A stretch of 64,000 bases of DNA, from NCBI RefSeq assembly GCF_000296505.1, contig NZ_JH815209.1, forward strand, positions 4,908-68,907, given 5' to 3'. Under the pieces are notes generated by a model. The model had not been told where the DNA came from. It did not search any database and worked only from the letters and a program-made list of their open reading frames with translations. Source of the stretch: Schaalia turicensis ACS-279-V-Col4. GTDB taxonomy: Bacteria; Actinomycetota; Actinomycetes; Actinomycetales; Actinomycetaceae. The first letter of the stretch is position 1. Every line of letters starts with the position of its first letter. The position numbers and the translations under genes were made by a program. Positions 20,030 through 29,362 of the stretch are shown here, piece after piece.

Positions 20030-21747
20030 TGGAATCACAGCCGAGCGTTCTTCAGCTGGTGAAATGGCTGACTTCGCATACGCGAGACGTCCACAAGCCC
20101 CTCTATGTCAGCACCCTTTTCCGCCTCGTCAATCTGTCAATGGATATTGTGCTCTTTGCCCTGGGGGCAGGGGGACTCGTCGCAGTGGTGGCGGGAAATG
20201 GAAAATGTGCCACGATCCTGTTCTGGCTAGTCGTTGTTGCCCTGATCAAAGCTAGCGCCTACTACTGCGAGCAATTCACCGGTCATTACGTCGCTTTCAA
20301 GGCGCTGGAACTACTGCGCACGATGGTGTTTTCGCGACTGTGGCCAAAGGCCCCCGGGATTGTGTTGCGTTCGAAGAGTGGCGATGTCCTAGCGTCACTG
20401 ACGCGCGACGTTGACCGGATTGAAGTCGTGTATGCTCACACGTTCGCGCCGGTCGTTTCAGCCATTATCGTTCCGCCCGTATTTCTTATCGGTGCTGGCA
20501 TTGTTTGGGGATGGCAGATCGTCGCTGTTCCGGCACTGTGCCTCCTGATTGCTCTTGCGGTTGTCCCGTTCCTGGGGGCAAGGAGCTCACTCGAGGCAAC
20601 CAAACACACACTTGAACTTCGCCGGCACCTGGCTCAGCACGTCACGGATTCTGTCTTTGGCGCTGAAGAGGTAGTGGGATATGGGCGTGTGAATGAACGC
20701 CTTGAAGAGATGGACGCTATCGGCTTTCGTATCTCATCGTCGGCGAGTGTTGCCAAACGCGCTAATGCGTTGCGTCGCGCGTTGAATGCTGCACTCACAC
20801 TTATCAGTACTCTCGCAATCGCCTGGTCAGCAATGAATGCCGGCTATTCTCCCGTCATCGTCGCGATTCTGACCGCTGGAACGCTACGTCTTTTTGAAGG
20901 GCCTCGTGGCGTTGAAGATGCGACCGGATATCTGGATCATTCACTTTCTGCTGCGCGCCGTCTCTGGGAAATATGCCATGCGCCCGCGAATGTGGATGAC
21001 GGCGATGAGGAACTCACCCTTGACCATGCTCCGACGCTCACTTTCGAGAACGTTACTTACACATACCCGTCAGTGAGCGCCCCTGCTCTGAAAGATGTCA
21101 CTATTTCGGTCAAAAGTGGCGGACACGTTGTATTGGCTGGACCATCAGGGTCTGGAAAATCAACGGTAATGACAATGGTGTTACGCTACGACAACCCCGA
21201 TTCGGGGCGCGTTCTGATCGACGGCATCGATGTTTCAACGTTCACTTTGGATAGTTTGAGACACAGCGTGGTCGCTGTTTCGCAGAAGAACCAATTGCTC
21301 AACACGACTATTCGCGACAATGTCGCTCTGGGTGCGCCGAACGCCAGTGATGAACAGGTTTGGCGTGCTCTTGAATGTGCATGCGTTGCTGATGAAGTAC
21401 GAGCGATGCCACAGGGGCTTCATACGCGCGTCGCTCAGGGAGGTAGCGCTCTGTCCGGTGGCCAAGTCCAGCGTCTTAGTCTTGCACGCGCACTGGTGAT
21501 GAACCCGAAGATTCTGATCCTCGATGAAGCAACCGCACAGCTGAACTCTGAGTTGGAAGCCCGGATTCGTCACAACCTTGACACCTTGGATATGACGATC
21601 ATCGAAGTAACGCATCGTCTTGACCTGATCGATGGCGCAGATCAGATCGTGCTTCTTGACCGCGGTCGGATTGTCGGCGTCGGAAGCCCATCAACGATCC
21701 GCTCCGAAGGGAGCTCCCTTGAAGAGTTCTTCACGAGGAACGTCTAG
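20029..21747 (+). CDS. CydC-like ABC exporter half-transporter
   Basis: A 572-residue partner of the preceding gene, sharing its last base. About six membrane helices occupy the first 300 residues, with the CydC-like stretch SGDVLASLTRDVDRIEVVYA. The ATPase carries Walker [10 protein letters not shown], signature LSGGQVQR, LILDEATAQLN and H-loop EVTHRLD. Both halves keep catalytic Glu and His, so both sites look active. A strong hairpin 14 nt after the stop ends the two-gene unit. Substrate assignment is as uncertain as for its partner. Confidence 0.75.
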   Translation: MESQPSVLQLVKWLTSHTRDVHKPLYVSTLFRLVNLSMDIVLFALGAGGLVAVVAGNGKCATILFWLVVVALIKASAYYCEQFTGHYVAFKALELLRTMVFSRLWPKAPGIVLRSKSGDVLASLTRDVDRIEVVYAHTFAPVVSAIIVPPVFLIGAGIVWGWQIVAVPALCLLIALAVVPFLGARSSLEATKHTLELRRHLAQHVTDSVFGAEEVVGYGRVNERLEEMDAIGFRISSSASVAKRANALRRALNAALTLISTLAIAWSAMNAGYSPVIVAILTAGTLRLFEGPRGVEDATGYLDHSLSAARRLWEICHAPANVDDGDEELTLDHAPTLTFENVTYTYPSVSAPALKDVTISVKSGGHVVLAGPSGSGKSTVMTMVLRYDNPDSGRVLIDGIDVSTFTLDSLRHSVVAVSQKNQLLNTTIRDNVALGAPNASDEQVWRALECACVADEVRAMPQGLHTRVAQGGSALSGGQVQRLSLARALVMNPKILILDEATAQLNSELEARIRHNLDTLDMTIIEVTHRLDLIDGADQIVLLDRGRIVGVGSPSTIRSEGSSLEEFFTRNV

Positions 21748-21760
21748 TTGAGGAAGCATG

Positions 21761-21790
21761 AAGCCGGCACTCACGTATGAGTACCGGCTT
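21761..21790 (+). terminator. Terminator hairpin after the CydDC-like pair
   Basis: Arms aagccggcactca (21761-21773) and tgagtaccggctt (21778-21790) pair with one C-A mismatch around the loop cgta. It sits just after the stop at 21747 and before the convergent tgt gene. Only a weak T stretch follows. Confidence 0.65.
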
Positions 21791-21951
21791 TGGTGCACTG
21801 AGGAAGGGGATCAGACGGTCTGGCGGGCACTCAGTTGCTCGGTTCAGACTGCGTCCAACACCAAACCAATGGATCGCACCGATATCGGCTACTCAGCGCC
21901 CACCACGGGACCTGAGACGACCAGAATCCGACCGTACTTGTTCGTTGAAAC

Positions 21952-23274
21952 TCATGAGTGCACCACCCTCGTTGACCCCCCTGCGTATTTACCCAACATA
22001 TCTGCGCGGAAGACTTCAAAGTTACCGTTGTCGATGGAATCACGAATCGCATCAACCAGTCGGACGGTGAACCACTCGTTGTGGATCGTAGCCAGGGTAG
22101 AGGCAAGGATTTCGTGTGCCTTGAACAGGTGATGAACGTAGGCGGCACTGTAGTGCGTGCACGTGTAGCAGCCACAACCTTCGACCATCGGGTTGAAATC
22201 CCTCTTGAATCGAGCATTCGTAATGTTGAAACGCCCATTGGGGGAGTAGATGGCAGCGTTACGGGCAACGCGCGATGGATTCACGCAGTCAAACGTATCG
22301 GCGCCCGCCTCAACACCTCGGAAGAAATCGTCAGGTTCGGATATACCCAGCAGGTGACGCGGACGATCCTCGTCGAGTTCTTCGCTGACCCACGACACAA
22401 TCGTGCCGAGGTTTTCCTTCTCTAGGGCACCACCGATTCCGAAACCATCGAAACGCGTGCCGTCTTCATCCATATCGTTCATTGTGCGGGCTGCGAGCCT
22501 ACGCAGATCCTCGTACTGAGCGCCCTGGATGACGCCCCAGAGCTGCTGATACGGCTTGTTTGCACGCACTTTGGTCAGGCGTGCGTGTTCGCGCAGGCAG
22601 CGCCTCGCCCACTGATGCGTGCGCTCCAGCGACGTTTCCTGGTAGGAACGCGGGTGGAGCAGGCTGGTCAGCTCATCGAAAGCAAACATGATGTCTGAGC
22701 CCAACTGATGCTGAATGTTCATCGATACTTCAGCGGTGAAGCGGTGCTTCGTACCGTCGATGTGCGAGCTGAACACGACACCGTCATCGTCCACGACTGC
22801 AGTGGATGCTTTCACGGCCTGCATGTGGAGCTTCGGGTCGTTCGGGTCGGCTGCACCGGAAAACTCTTGGGAGAGCACCTTCTTGAAACCAGCACCCAGC
22901 GAAAGAACCTGGAAGCCGCCGGAGTCCGTGTAGGTGGGTCCTGGCCAGTTCATGAATTCGCCGAGTCCGCCGGCCTCGTCAACGAGGTCAGAGCCGGGCT
23001 GTAAATACAGGTGGTAAGCGTTCGCGAGTACCGCCTGGGCACCCAAGTCCGCGACCATCTCGGGGACGAGCGCTTTTACATTCGCTTTCGTTCCGACGGG
23101 AATGAACGCGGGGGTGCGAATATCGCCGTGGGCGGTGTGCAGGATTCCAGTACGCCCGAGACCGCGTCCACTTTCCAGACGCGACCCCACATCGAAGCCA
23201 CGGTCCGGTGAACCGGGTTTAGCCCCCAGAGGGCGTTCATCGGATGGGGGAGCAGCAAGCCATTGTTCACTCAT
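21952..23274 (-). CDS. tgt: tRNA-guanine transglycosylase
   Basis: A 440-residue enzyme that exchanges G34 of GUN-anticodon tRNAs for a queuine-type base. It shows the active-site segment TYTDSGGFQVLSLG, the nucleophile region FDCVNPSR, and the zinc site CGCYTC followed by the conserved His region near the C-terminus. The first 40 residues are a non-conserved extension. It overlaps the upstream transporter by 4 nt, forming a two-gene operon. No preQ1 synthesis genes are in the window, so the base is probably imported. Confidence 0.93.
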   Translation of the reverse strand: MSEQWLAAPPSDERPLGAKPGSPDRGFDVGSRLESGRGLGRTGILHTAHGDIRTPAFIPVGTKANVKALVPEMVADLGAQAVLANAYHLYLQPGSDLVDEAGGLGEFMNWPGPTYTDSGGFQVLSLGAGFKKVLSQEFSGAADPNDPKLHMQAVKASTAVVDDDGVVFSSHIDGTKHRFTAEVSMNIQHQLGSDIMFAFDELTSLLHPRSYQETSLERTHQWARRCLREHARLTKVRANKPYQQLWGVIQGAQYEDLRRLAARTMNDMDEDGTRFDGFGIGGALEKENLGTIVSWVSEELDEDRPRHLLGISEPDDFFRGVEAGADTFDCVNPSRVARNAAIYSPNGRFNITNARFKRDFNPMVEGCGCYTCTHYSAAYVHHLFKAHEILASTLATIHNEWFTVRLVDAIRDSIDNGNFEVFRADMLGKYAGGSTRVVHS

Positions 23275-23951
23275 GCGGCAAGAACCTCGTTCGACGTTAG
23301 ACCTTCGCGATTACGGACGAAGGCAATGACACGGTAAGTAATGGGCAGGAGGACGATTTCAACGCCCACCTTGTAGACGTATCCGGTGATGATGTAATTT
23401 GCGAATTCGGCCCCTGGAATGACACCGATGAAGGCGATCGTGCAGAAGAGGACGGTGTCGAAAAGCTCGCCGACGACGGTGGAACCGACGAGGCGTGCCC
23501 ACAGGTGATCCGCACCCCAGCGTTCGCGAATTTTCACGAGGACCAGCGCGTTGATCAGTTGGCCTGCTAGGTAGCCGATGATCGAGGCGGCCACGATACG
23601 AGGCACGAATCCAAGGACCGCTTCGAACGCAGCCTGATTATCGTAGCCGGGGCCAACCGGTGCGACCTGAACAAGGAGGAAGGTGAGTGAGGCCAGTACT
23701 GATGCGACGAATCCGAGGACGATGACGCGACGAGCACGACGGAAACCGTAGACCTCGGACAAGACATCGCCCAGAACATAGGTCAGCGGGAAAAGGATTG
23801 CTCCACCGTCGAAAACAAGATGGATCGGTCCCGCATCAAGCGCCGTGACCTTGGTGCCCGCAATATTCGAAATGAGAAGGAAAGCCACAAACATCACGGC
23901 AATAATGTCGAAGATCTTTGGTGTGCGTGCTGATTCTTCTGGCGAAGTCAA
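23271..23951 (-). CDS. yhhQ: Queuosine precursor transporter (YhhQ/QPTR family)
   Basis: A 226-residue membrane protein with about six hydrophobic helices and YhhQ features: KIFDIIAVMFVAFLLISNI at the start, GAILFPLTYVLGDVLSEVYG, and later FDTVLFCTIAF. YhhQ proteins import preQ0, preQ1 or queuine. The TTG start is supported by an aggggt site 7 nt upstream on the minus strand. It lies directly upstream of tgt with a 4-nt overlap, strong contextual support for a salvage role. The 5' region shows no preQ1 riboswitch that could be recognised. Confidence 0.88.
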   Translation of the reverse strand: MTSPEESARTPKIFDIIAVMFVAFLLISNIAGTKVTALDAGPIHLVFDGGAILFPLTYVLGDVLSEVYGFRRARRVIVLGFVASVLASLTFLLVQVAPVGPGYDNQAAFEAVLGFVPRIVAASIIGYLAGQLINALVLVKIRERWGADHLWARLVGSTVVGELFDTVLFCTIAFIGVIPGAEFANYIITGYVYKVGVEIVLLPITYRVIAFVRNREGLTSNEVLAA

Positions 23952-24050
23952 TGAAATACCCCTACCTCTGTTTCAGATGTACGCCTTCAATTGTGCCTGC
24001 CCGTAGGGCGTATCACCTTATTTGAGTAGGGTGTACCTGCCCACAACCAC

Positions 24051-24063
24051 TAAAATTGTCGGG
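24051..24063 (+). promoter_or_regulatory. -10 hexamer of a probable leaderless promoter
   Basis: TAAAAT (24051-24056) lies 6 nt before the GTG start at 24063, so the expected first transcribed base is at or next to the start codon. No ribosome-binding site precedes the GTG, which fits leaderless translation. Confidence 0.55.
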
Positions 24064-25673
24064 TGATCAACGTACAAGACTTCTCCCTCAGCATTGGGCC
24101 AAGAGACCTTGTGAAGAACGTGTCCTTCAGGATCGATAAGGGAATGCGTATCGGTCTTGTCGGTCGCAATGGTGCGGGAAAGACGACGACCATGCGTCTT
24201 CTTGCCGGCGAATCAGATCATGGTGCTGCTGAGTACTCCGGCACGATTACGAACAACGGAAAGATCGGGTACCTCGCTCAGGACACTCACATCGGTGATC
24301 AGTCCCTCACTGCTCGCGAACGCATTATCTCGGTGCGTGGAATCGACCAGATCATCGCAAAGATCCGTAAAGCCGAACACGAGATGTCAACGACTGAGGG
24401 CAATCGCCAAGTGAAAGCGATGGAGCGCTACGTGCGACTCGATCAGGCATTCACGAACGAGGGCGGCTGGGCCGCGAACGCTGAAGCGGCACAGATTGCC
24501 CACTCACTGGGCCTCGAAGATCGTGTCCTTGAACAGAGCCTCGACACTCTATCTGGCGGTCAGCGCCGACGTGTTGAACTCGCACGCGTCCTATTCTCCG
24601 GAGCTGACGTGCTTCTCCTTGACGAGCCCACAAACCACTTGGATCACGATTCGATCATGTGGTTGCGTGACTGGATCAAGACATTCCCCGGTGGCGTCAT
24701 GATGATTTCCCACGACGTAAAGTTGCTGGGGGAGACCGTCAACCAGGTCTTCTACTTGGATGCGAACCGTGCCGAGGTCGATATCTATCACCTGGGCTGG
24801 GATGCCTACCTGAAGCAACGCGAAGAAGACGAACGCCGTCGTCGCAAGGAACGCGCAACCGCTTTGAAGAAGGCTGAACAGCTGAAGGCCCAGGGCGAAA
24901 AAATGCGTGCGAAGGCCACAAAGGCAGTGGCAGCTCAACAGATGCTACGACGCGCTGAAGAGCTTTTTGCTCAGGCGGGTAGCGAGGAAGTTCAGGAAAA
25001 GGTGGCGCGTCTACGTTTTCCAGAGCCTCTTCCATGTGGCCGAGTCCCGCTGACTGGCGAAGGCCTGTCGAAGTCCTTTGGATCGTTGGAAGTGTTTACC
25101 GGTGTTGATCTTGCAATCGATAAGGGAGCAAAGGTTGTTGTCCTCGGTTTAAACGGTGCCGGTAAGACCACCCTGCTACGAATCCTCGGTGGCATCAGTG
25201 AACCTGATTGTGGCGCGATTGTTGCGGGGCACGGGTTGAAACTCGGCTACTACGCGCAGGAACATGAAACCTTGGATAATTCCAAGACTGTTTTCCAGAA
25301 CATGGTTGATGCTGCGCCGAACCTTGACGATACTCACGTCCGCAACGTCCTTGGTCACTTCCTCTTCTCGGGTGACGATGCAGACAAGCCGACGTCCGTT
25401 TTATCCGGTGGTGAGAAGACCCGTCTCGCTCTGGCAACACTCGTTGTTTCCGGCGCGAATGTCCTTCTCCTTGACGAGCCGACGAATAACCTCGACCCTG
25501 CGTCTCGCGAAGAGGTCTTGAATGCACTCGACACGTATGAAGGTGCGGTCGTTCTGGTGACACACGACCCGGGCGCTGTCACCGCGTTGAATCCCGATCG
25601 TGTTCTGTTACTCCCGGATGGGGACGAGGATCTCTGGGATGACTCTTACCTTGATCTCGTCACCCTCACCTGA
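24063..25673 (+). CDS. ABC-F family ATPase (translation factor type)
   Basis: A 536-residue protein with two ABC ATPase domains and no membrane segments. Domain 1 has GRNGAGKTT, LSGGQRRR and LLLDEPTNHLD. Domain 2 has GLNGAGKTT, LSGGEKTR and LLLDEPTNNLD. Between them is a highly charged Arg/Lys/Glu/Ala linker (about residues 250-310), the ABC-F interdomain linker that reaches the ribosomal peptidyl-transferase region. Such proteins act on the ribosome, some giving antibiotic protection. The linker length looks housekeeping-like, but resistance function cannot be excluded. GTG start, probably leaderless. Confidence 0.9.
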   Translation: MINVQDFSLSIGPRDLVKNVSFRIDKGMRIGLVGRNGAGKTTTMRLLAGESDHGAAEYSGTITNNGKIGYLAQDTHIGDQSLTARERIISVRGIDQIIAKIRKAEHEMSTTEGNRQVKAMERYVRLDQAFTNEGGWAANAEAAQIAHSLGLEDRVLEQSLDTLSGGQRRRVELARVLFSGADVLLLDEPTNHLDHDSIMWLRDWIKTFPGGVMMISHDVKLLGETVNQVFYLDANRAEVDIYHLGWDAYLKQREEDERRRRKERATALKKAEQLKAQGEKMRAKATKAVAAQQMLRRAEELFAQAGSEEVQEKVARLRFPEPLPCGRVPLTGEGLSKSFGSLEVFTGVDLAIDKGAKVVVLGLNGAGKTTLLRILGGISEPDCGAIVAGHGLKLGYYAQEHETLDNSKTVFQNMVDAAPNLDDTHVRNVLGHFLFSGDDADKPTSVLSGGEKTRLALATLVVSGANVLLLDEPTNNLDPASREEVLNALDTYEGAVVLVTHDPGAVTALNPDRVLLLPDGDEDLWDDSYLDLVTLT

Positions 25674-25716
25674 TCTGACATTGCTACGCGCTGGCTGACT
25701 GCCCTGCGTAGCACAT

Positions 25717-25756
25717 ATGGGTGTGGGCCCAGCGATTTCGCTGGGCCCACACCCAT
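25717..25756. terminator. 18-bp perfect hairpin between convergent genes
   Basis: Arms 25717-25734 and 25739-25756 are exact complements (atgggtgtgggcccagcg and its reverse) with the tetraloop ATTT. It lies between the ABC-F gene and the convergent amino-acid ABC operon, so it can stop transcription in both directions although no T-run follows. Confidence 0.8.
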
Positions 25757-25795
25757 CTCAGGATCGTGTGTGAAGCAGGAGCCTCGTACACCGTG

Positions 25796-26569
25796 TCAGA
25801 GCACCTTCGAGAAGAATTCCTTTGTTCGCTGTTCTTGCGGATTGTCGATCACGTCAGCGGGGCTACCAGCCTCGACGATAACTCCCTCATCCATGAAGAC
25901 AACCGTGTCAGCGACCTCACGTGCGAAACCAATTTCGTGCGTAACTACAGCCATCGTCATGCCCGACTGTGCAAGATCCTTCATGACCTGCAGAACTTCG
26001 CCCACCAGTTCGGGGTCAAGCGCCGATGTTGGTTCGTCGAAAAGCATGATCTCCGGATCCATCGCCAGAGCGCGAGCAATCGCCACACGCTGCTGTTGAC
26101 CACCGGAAAGCTCCGAGGGATAGTGATCCGCACGATCCGACAATCCGACGCGTTCAAGCAGTTCAAGCGCACGCTGTTTCGCCGTTGCCTTATCCACCTT
26201 CGCAACATGGATCGGTGCTTCCATGACGTTTTCCAACGCAGTCTTATGCGGGAACAGGTTGAAACGCTGGAATACCATGCCAATGCGCGAACGCTGGGCG
26301 GCGATGACCTTGTCAGCCAGCTCGTGCAACTGGCCAGCATCGTCCCTGCGGTATCCGAGAAGCTCGCCATCAACGCTCACTTCACCAGCACTAATCTCTT
26401 CGAGCTGATTCAGGCAACGGAGCAACGTCGACTTCCCTGAACCCGACGGACCCAGAATTACGCACACCTCGCCGGACGCGATCTCAAGATCAATGCCCTT
26501 GAGCACGTGAAGGTCACCAAAGAACTTGTGGACGCCTTTGACGCTCACCATAGGAGTTGAAGATTTCAC
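25796..26569 (-). CDS. Polar amino-acid ABC transporter ATPase (GlnQ-like)
   Basis: A 257-residue ATPase with Walker [11 protein letters not shown]-loop near FQRFNLFPH, signature [22 protein letters not shown] and H-loop VVTHEIGFA: the pattern of GlnQ/HisP amino-acid importers. It energises the permease upstream, whose stop overlaps this GTG start by 4 nt. It is the last gene of a three-gene minus-strand operon (binding protein, permease, ATPase). The exact amino acid cannot be read from the sequence. Confidence 0.93.
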   Translation of the reverse strand: MKSSTPMVSVKGVHKFFGDLHVLKGIDLEIASGEVCVILGPSGSGKSTLLRCLNQLEEISAGEVSVDGELLGYRRDDAGQLHELADKVIAAQRSRIGMVFQRFNLFPHKTALENVMEAPIHVAKVDKATAKQRALELLERVGLSDRADHYPSELSGGQQQRVAIARALAMDPEIMLFDEPTSALDPELVGEVLQVMKDLAQSGMTMAVVTHEIGFAREVADTVVFMDEGVIVEAGSPADVIDNPQEQRTKEFFSKVL

Positions 26570-27468
26570 GGTGTCACATCCAAGAATTGAGTCGAGGTTG
26601 AAGCGGTCGCGTTATCGCGACGATCAAAGCCCTTACCGAAGTAACGTTCAATGTGTGCCTGGATCCACATCAAAATGCTCGTGATGAACAGGTACCAAAG
26701 AGCAGCCGCAATCAACAGCGGAACCGGCTGGAACAGGGACTGGCCCTTTGTCGATGCAACGAACGTCAGTTCCAACGTGAACGGAATCGCCGAAACAAGC
26801 GATGTCGTCTTCAACATGGAAATCGTTTCGTTGCCGATCGGCGGGACAATCACGCGCATCGCCTGGGGCAAAATAATGCGACGGAAAATCATCGAACGAG
26901 GCATACCAAGAGCGGTGGCAGCCTCCCACTGACCCTTATCAACAGACAGTAAGCCGGCGCGAATAATCTCAGCAAGGTAAGCGCCTTCGTTGAGTCCCAG
27001 ACCGATGAACGCCATCCAGAACGGTGTGAAGTACGTTGCCGTGTCGAAGGAAACGAACGGTGGAGCAAACGGAATGCCAAGCTCAATCTGCGGGTACAGC
27101 GTGGGTAGCAGTGACCAGAAGATCAACTGCGTGTAGATCGGGGTACCTCTAAAGAACCAAATATAGGCTGTGGCAACCCAGCGTAGAACCGGGTTAATCG
27201 ACTGGCGCATAATCGCAAACGTGATGGCGAGGATCGTGCCAATTGTCATCGCGATGACAGTCAGAATCAACGTGTATACAACGCCTGAAACGATCGTCTT
27301 CGAGAAAAGCCATTTGCCAACGACATCCCACTGGTAGTTGTCATTGGTAATGAAACCCGTGGCGAGGAGCAGAGCAAAGATCGCAACGATCACTGCGCTG
27401 ATCCACCGTCCGGGCCGCGGTACCGGTTTTGCATCAATGAGGGTGATGCCGTCTTTAACGTGTGCCAT
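26566..27468 (-). CDS. Polar amino-acid ABC transporter permease
   Basis: A 300-residue permease starting at the ATG at 27468 (MAHVKDG), with an aaggt site upstream; an in-frame ATG at 27531 would lie inside the intergenic hairpin. It has a longer N-terminal part than usual, a first helix around [18 protein letters not shown], then the HisM/GlnP core. The EAA-loop reads [25 protein letters not shown]. One protein serves both halves of the pore as a homodimer. Overlap with the ATPase gene shows coupling. Confidence 0.92.
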   Translation of the reverse strand: MAHVKDGITLIDAKPVPRPGRWISAVIVAIFALLLATGFITNDNYQWDVVGKWLFSKTIVSGVVYTLILTVIAMTIGTILAITFAIMRQSINPVLRWVATAYIWFFRGTPIYTQLIFWSLLPTLYPQIELGIPFAPPFVSFDTATYFTPFWMAFIGLGLNEGAYLAEIIRAGLLSVDKGQWEAATALGMPRSMIFRRIILPQAMRVIVPPIGNETISMLKTTSLVSAIPFTLELTFVASTKGQSLFQPVPLLIAAALWYLFITSILMWIQAHIERYFGKGFDRRDNATASTSTQFLDVTP

Positions 27469-27484
27469 ATGTTTACCTTGCTCA

Positions 27485-27520
27485 GTATGGGGCTCGCGCC
27501 ATATGGTGCGAGCCCCATAC
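27485..27520 (-). terminator. Intercistronic hairpin between binding-protein and permease genes
   Basis: Arms gtatggggctcgcgcc (27485-27500) and ggtgcgagccccatac (27505-27520) pair over 16 bp with one G-T wobble and the loop atat. Placed directly after the binding-protein stop, it probably causes partial termination or protects the upstream mRNA, giving an excess of binding protein over permease. Confidence 0.7.
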
Positions 27521-27532
27521 GTTGAGTTCAAA

Positions 27533-28462
27533 TCAGAGGCCGGGGTTCAGTTCGGCCGTGGTGAGACCGGCATCCTCGGCGCCGTAGACTGCGAGAATCT
27601 TGGTCAGGTAGCCGTTATCCATTAGGTACTGCATGGCCTTTTGGATTGCGTTGGCCAGTTCAGTGTCGTTCTTGGCGACAGCAATACCCTGAGGCTCGGC
27701 CTCGATGACGTCACCAACCTGCTCGAGCTTGCCACCGGAGAGTTCAACCGTGTAGCCGATTACGGTGGAGTCAGCCAGAGTGGCGTCGTACTGGCCGCCG
27801 ATGACCTTGGTTGCAATGTCGGTCTGAAGGTCGAGGGGCATAATCTTGATTGCTTCGTTGCCACCAGCAACGCATTCTTCGGACAGATGCTCAGCGTATT
27901 CCTGCTGGTACGTGCCGTTCTGAACGCCGATTGTGGTGCCGCAAGCGTTGGCGGGATCGAAGTTCTTCGGGTTGCCTTGAGCGACAGCGTATGCGGAGCC
28001 GACCTCGACGTAGGAGATCATGTTGGTCTGAGCAAGACGCTCTTCGGTGATGGTGAAGGAAGAAGCGCCGATATCAAACTTGGAACCGAGACCCGGGATG
28101 ATGGTCGGAAACTCTGCGTGAGTCGTGGTGCCTTCTTCAAGACCCATCACCTTTGCCAGAGCCTTGACGATATCAATGTCGTAGCCAACGGGGGTCTGAC
28201 CGTCTTCAGCGCGGAACTCGGCGGGGGCGTAGTCAGCGGATGTGCCGTTACGTAGGATATTTCGTTCCTTGACTGCGACGGGGACCAGAGCGGCGATTTC
28301 ATCGACGGTTTCGATCGACGAGGTGTCGAATGATTCAATCGCGGTGGCCGATACTGCCCCCTCAGCGGACTGAGAAGTCGAAGAGGTTGACGGGTCGGAG
28401 CATGCGGCGAGTGCCATCGATGCGGTAGCAGTCAGGAGGAGTGCTGCAGGAAGCTTGCGCAT
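27533..28462 (-). CDS. Amino-acid ABC transporter substrate-binding lipoprotein
   Basis: A 309-residue exported protein. A signal peptide ends in the lipobox LAAC, so the mature protein is lipid-anchored at Cys21; a Ser/Thr-rich linker follows. The rest is a family 3 periplasmic-type binding domain, recognisable by GYDIDIVKALAKVMG, the EERLAQTNMISYVEVG region and GVQNGTYQQEY. It is the first gene of the importer operon, with an aaggt site before its ATG. A strong palindrome lies about 45 nt upstream. Ligand unknown beyond polar amino acids. Confidence 0.92.
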   Translation of the reverse strand: MRKLPAALLLTATASMALAACSDPSTSSTSQSAEGAVSATAIESFDTSSIETVDEIAALVPVAVKERNILRNGTSADYAPAEFRAEDGQTPVGYDIDIVKALAKVMGLEEGTTTHAEFPTIIPGLGSKFDIGASSFTITEERLAQTNMISYVEVGSAYAVAQGNPKNFDPANACGTTIGVQNGTYQQEYAEHLSEECVAGGNEAIKIMPLDLQTDIATKVIGGQYDATLADSTVIGYTVELSGGKLEQVGDVIEAEPQGIAVAKNDTELANAIQKAMQYLMDNGYLTKILAVYGAEDAGLTTAELNPGL

Positions 28463-28505
28463 GGGAGTACCTTTCGGAGATTTTCTCTCTACGCATATAA
28501 GTATG

Positions 28506-28534
28506 CACCCCTATGCATATTATGCATAGGGGTG
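28506..28534. promoter_or_regulatory. 29-bp perfect palindrome upstream of the amino-acid importer operon
   Basis: Arms cacccctatgcata (28506-28519) and tatgcataggggtg (28521-28534) are exact complements around a single T. TATGCA occurs again at 28502-28507 beside it. It lies in the 95-bp gap between the DUF4191 gene and the binding-protein gene, both on the minus strand. It could be a terminator of the former or an operator of the latter; with no T-run and an AT core, an operator is favoured. Confidence 0.6.
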
Positions 28535-28557
28535 TCTCGGTATTTGAGTCGAAACTC

Positions 28558-29250
28558 TCAGCGGCCGCGCATCGCCCTGCGGTTCGGGCGAGCCTTCATC
28601 GGATCAATTCCCTTGGGAATCGGCAGAGCATTGGACTGCAACGCATTCAAACGATTCGAAACGGCAGGAACCTCTTCCTTCGTCAGAATCTTCTTGAAAC
28701 CACGCAACTTGCCCTGCAGCTTCGCAAGTTCCAGCTGGCCTTCATCGTGGCCAGTCTGGATAACGTGAACAGGAACGTTCTTCACAACGCGTTGAACCTT
28801 CTTACGCTCAGCTGAAAGAAGTGGCTGAACGTGGCTGGAAGGACCTTCGGAAATAAGAACAACACCGGCGCGACCGATAATTCGCCAGATAACATCCTGC
28901 TCGCGCGTGACGTTAATCGGCTGTTCGGGAATGATCCAACCGGACTTGATCTGCGACAAAACAGCGTAGACAGAGCCGACAGTGCCATCGATCTGATCGT
29001 ATAGAGCACGACGCACCAAGAACGACAGCAGTGACATCGCGATCGTGCTACCTACCAAAACGCCCAGAATTGCCCAGACAATGTAGTTCGCGTGCATCAG
29101 GGCGGCGATCGCCAGTGCAAGACAGATCGTTAGGATCCATGCTCCGGCAAGTGCCCATCCGATCCACGGATAGGAGCGCTTTGTAATACGGTATGCGTCC
29201 GCGAGGTTGTGGTACCAGCGACGCTTCTTGGGGGCAGTGTTCTCACTCAT
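28558..29250 (-). CDS. DUF4191 membrane protein
   Basis: A 230-residue protein with a basic N-terminus, two adjacent hydrophobic helices (about residues 30-80, WIGWALAGAWILTICLALAI and the next segment), a cytoplasmic domain and a basic C-terminus ending RPNRRAMRGR. It matches the actinobacterial DUF4191 family (Rv2219), usually found next to lipA and dlaT. An E2 gene lies nearby here too (30853-32628) but lipA and lipB are not in the window. Function unknown. TAGAAT 9 nt before the ATG may be its -10. Confidence 0.85.
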   Translation of the reverse strand: MSENTAPKKRRWYHNLADAYRITKRSYPWIGWALAGAWILTICLALAIAALMHANYIVWAILGVLVGSTIAMSLLSFLVRRALYDQIDGTVGSVYAVLSQIKSGWIIPEQPINVTREQDVIWRIIGRAGVVLISEGPSSHVQPLLSAERKKVQRVVKNVPVHVIQTGHDEGQLELAKLQGKLRGFKKILTKEEVPAVSNRLNALQSNALPIPKGIDPMKARPNRRAMRGR

Positions 29251-29362
29251 AGCGAACCTATTCTACCTGTAATGGCGATATTCCAATGCATGGGATCGCA
29301 GTTATCCACAAGCTTAGGCAAGGCCGGTCGCTTTCAAGAAATCTGGACCGCACAATGCGGCT

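Noticed and set aside
23952..24062. preQ1 riboswitch upstream of yhhQ-tgt
   Set aside because: The minus-strand leader was read for the short preQ1 consensus and pseudoknot tail; neither was found.
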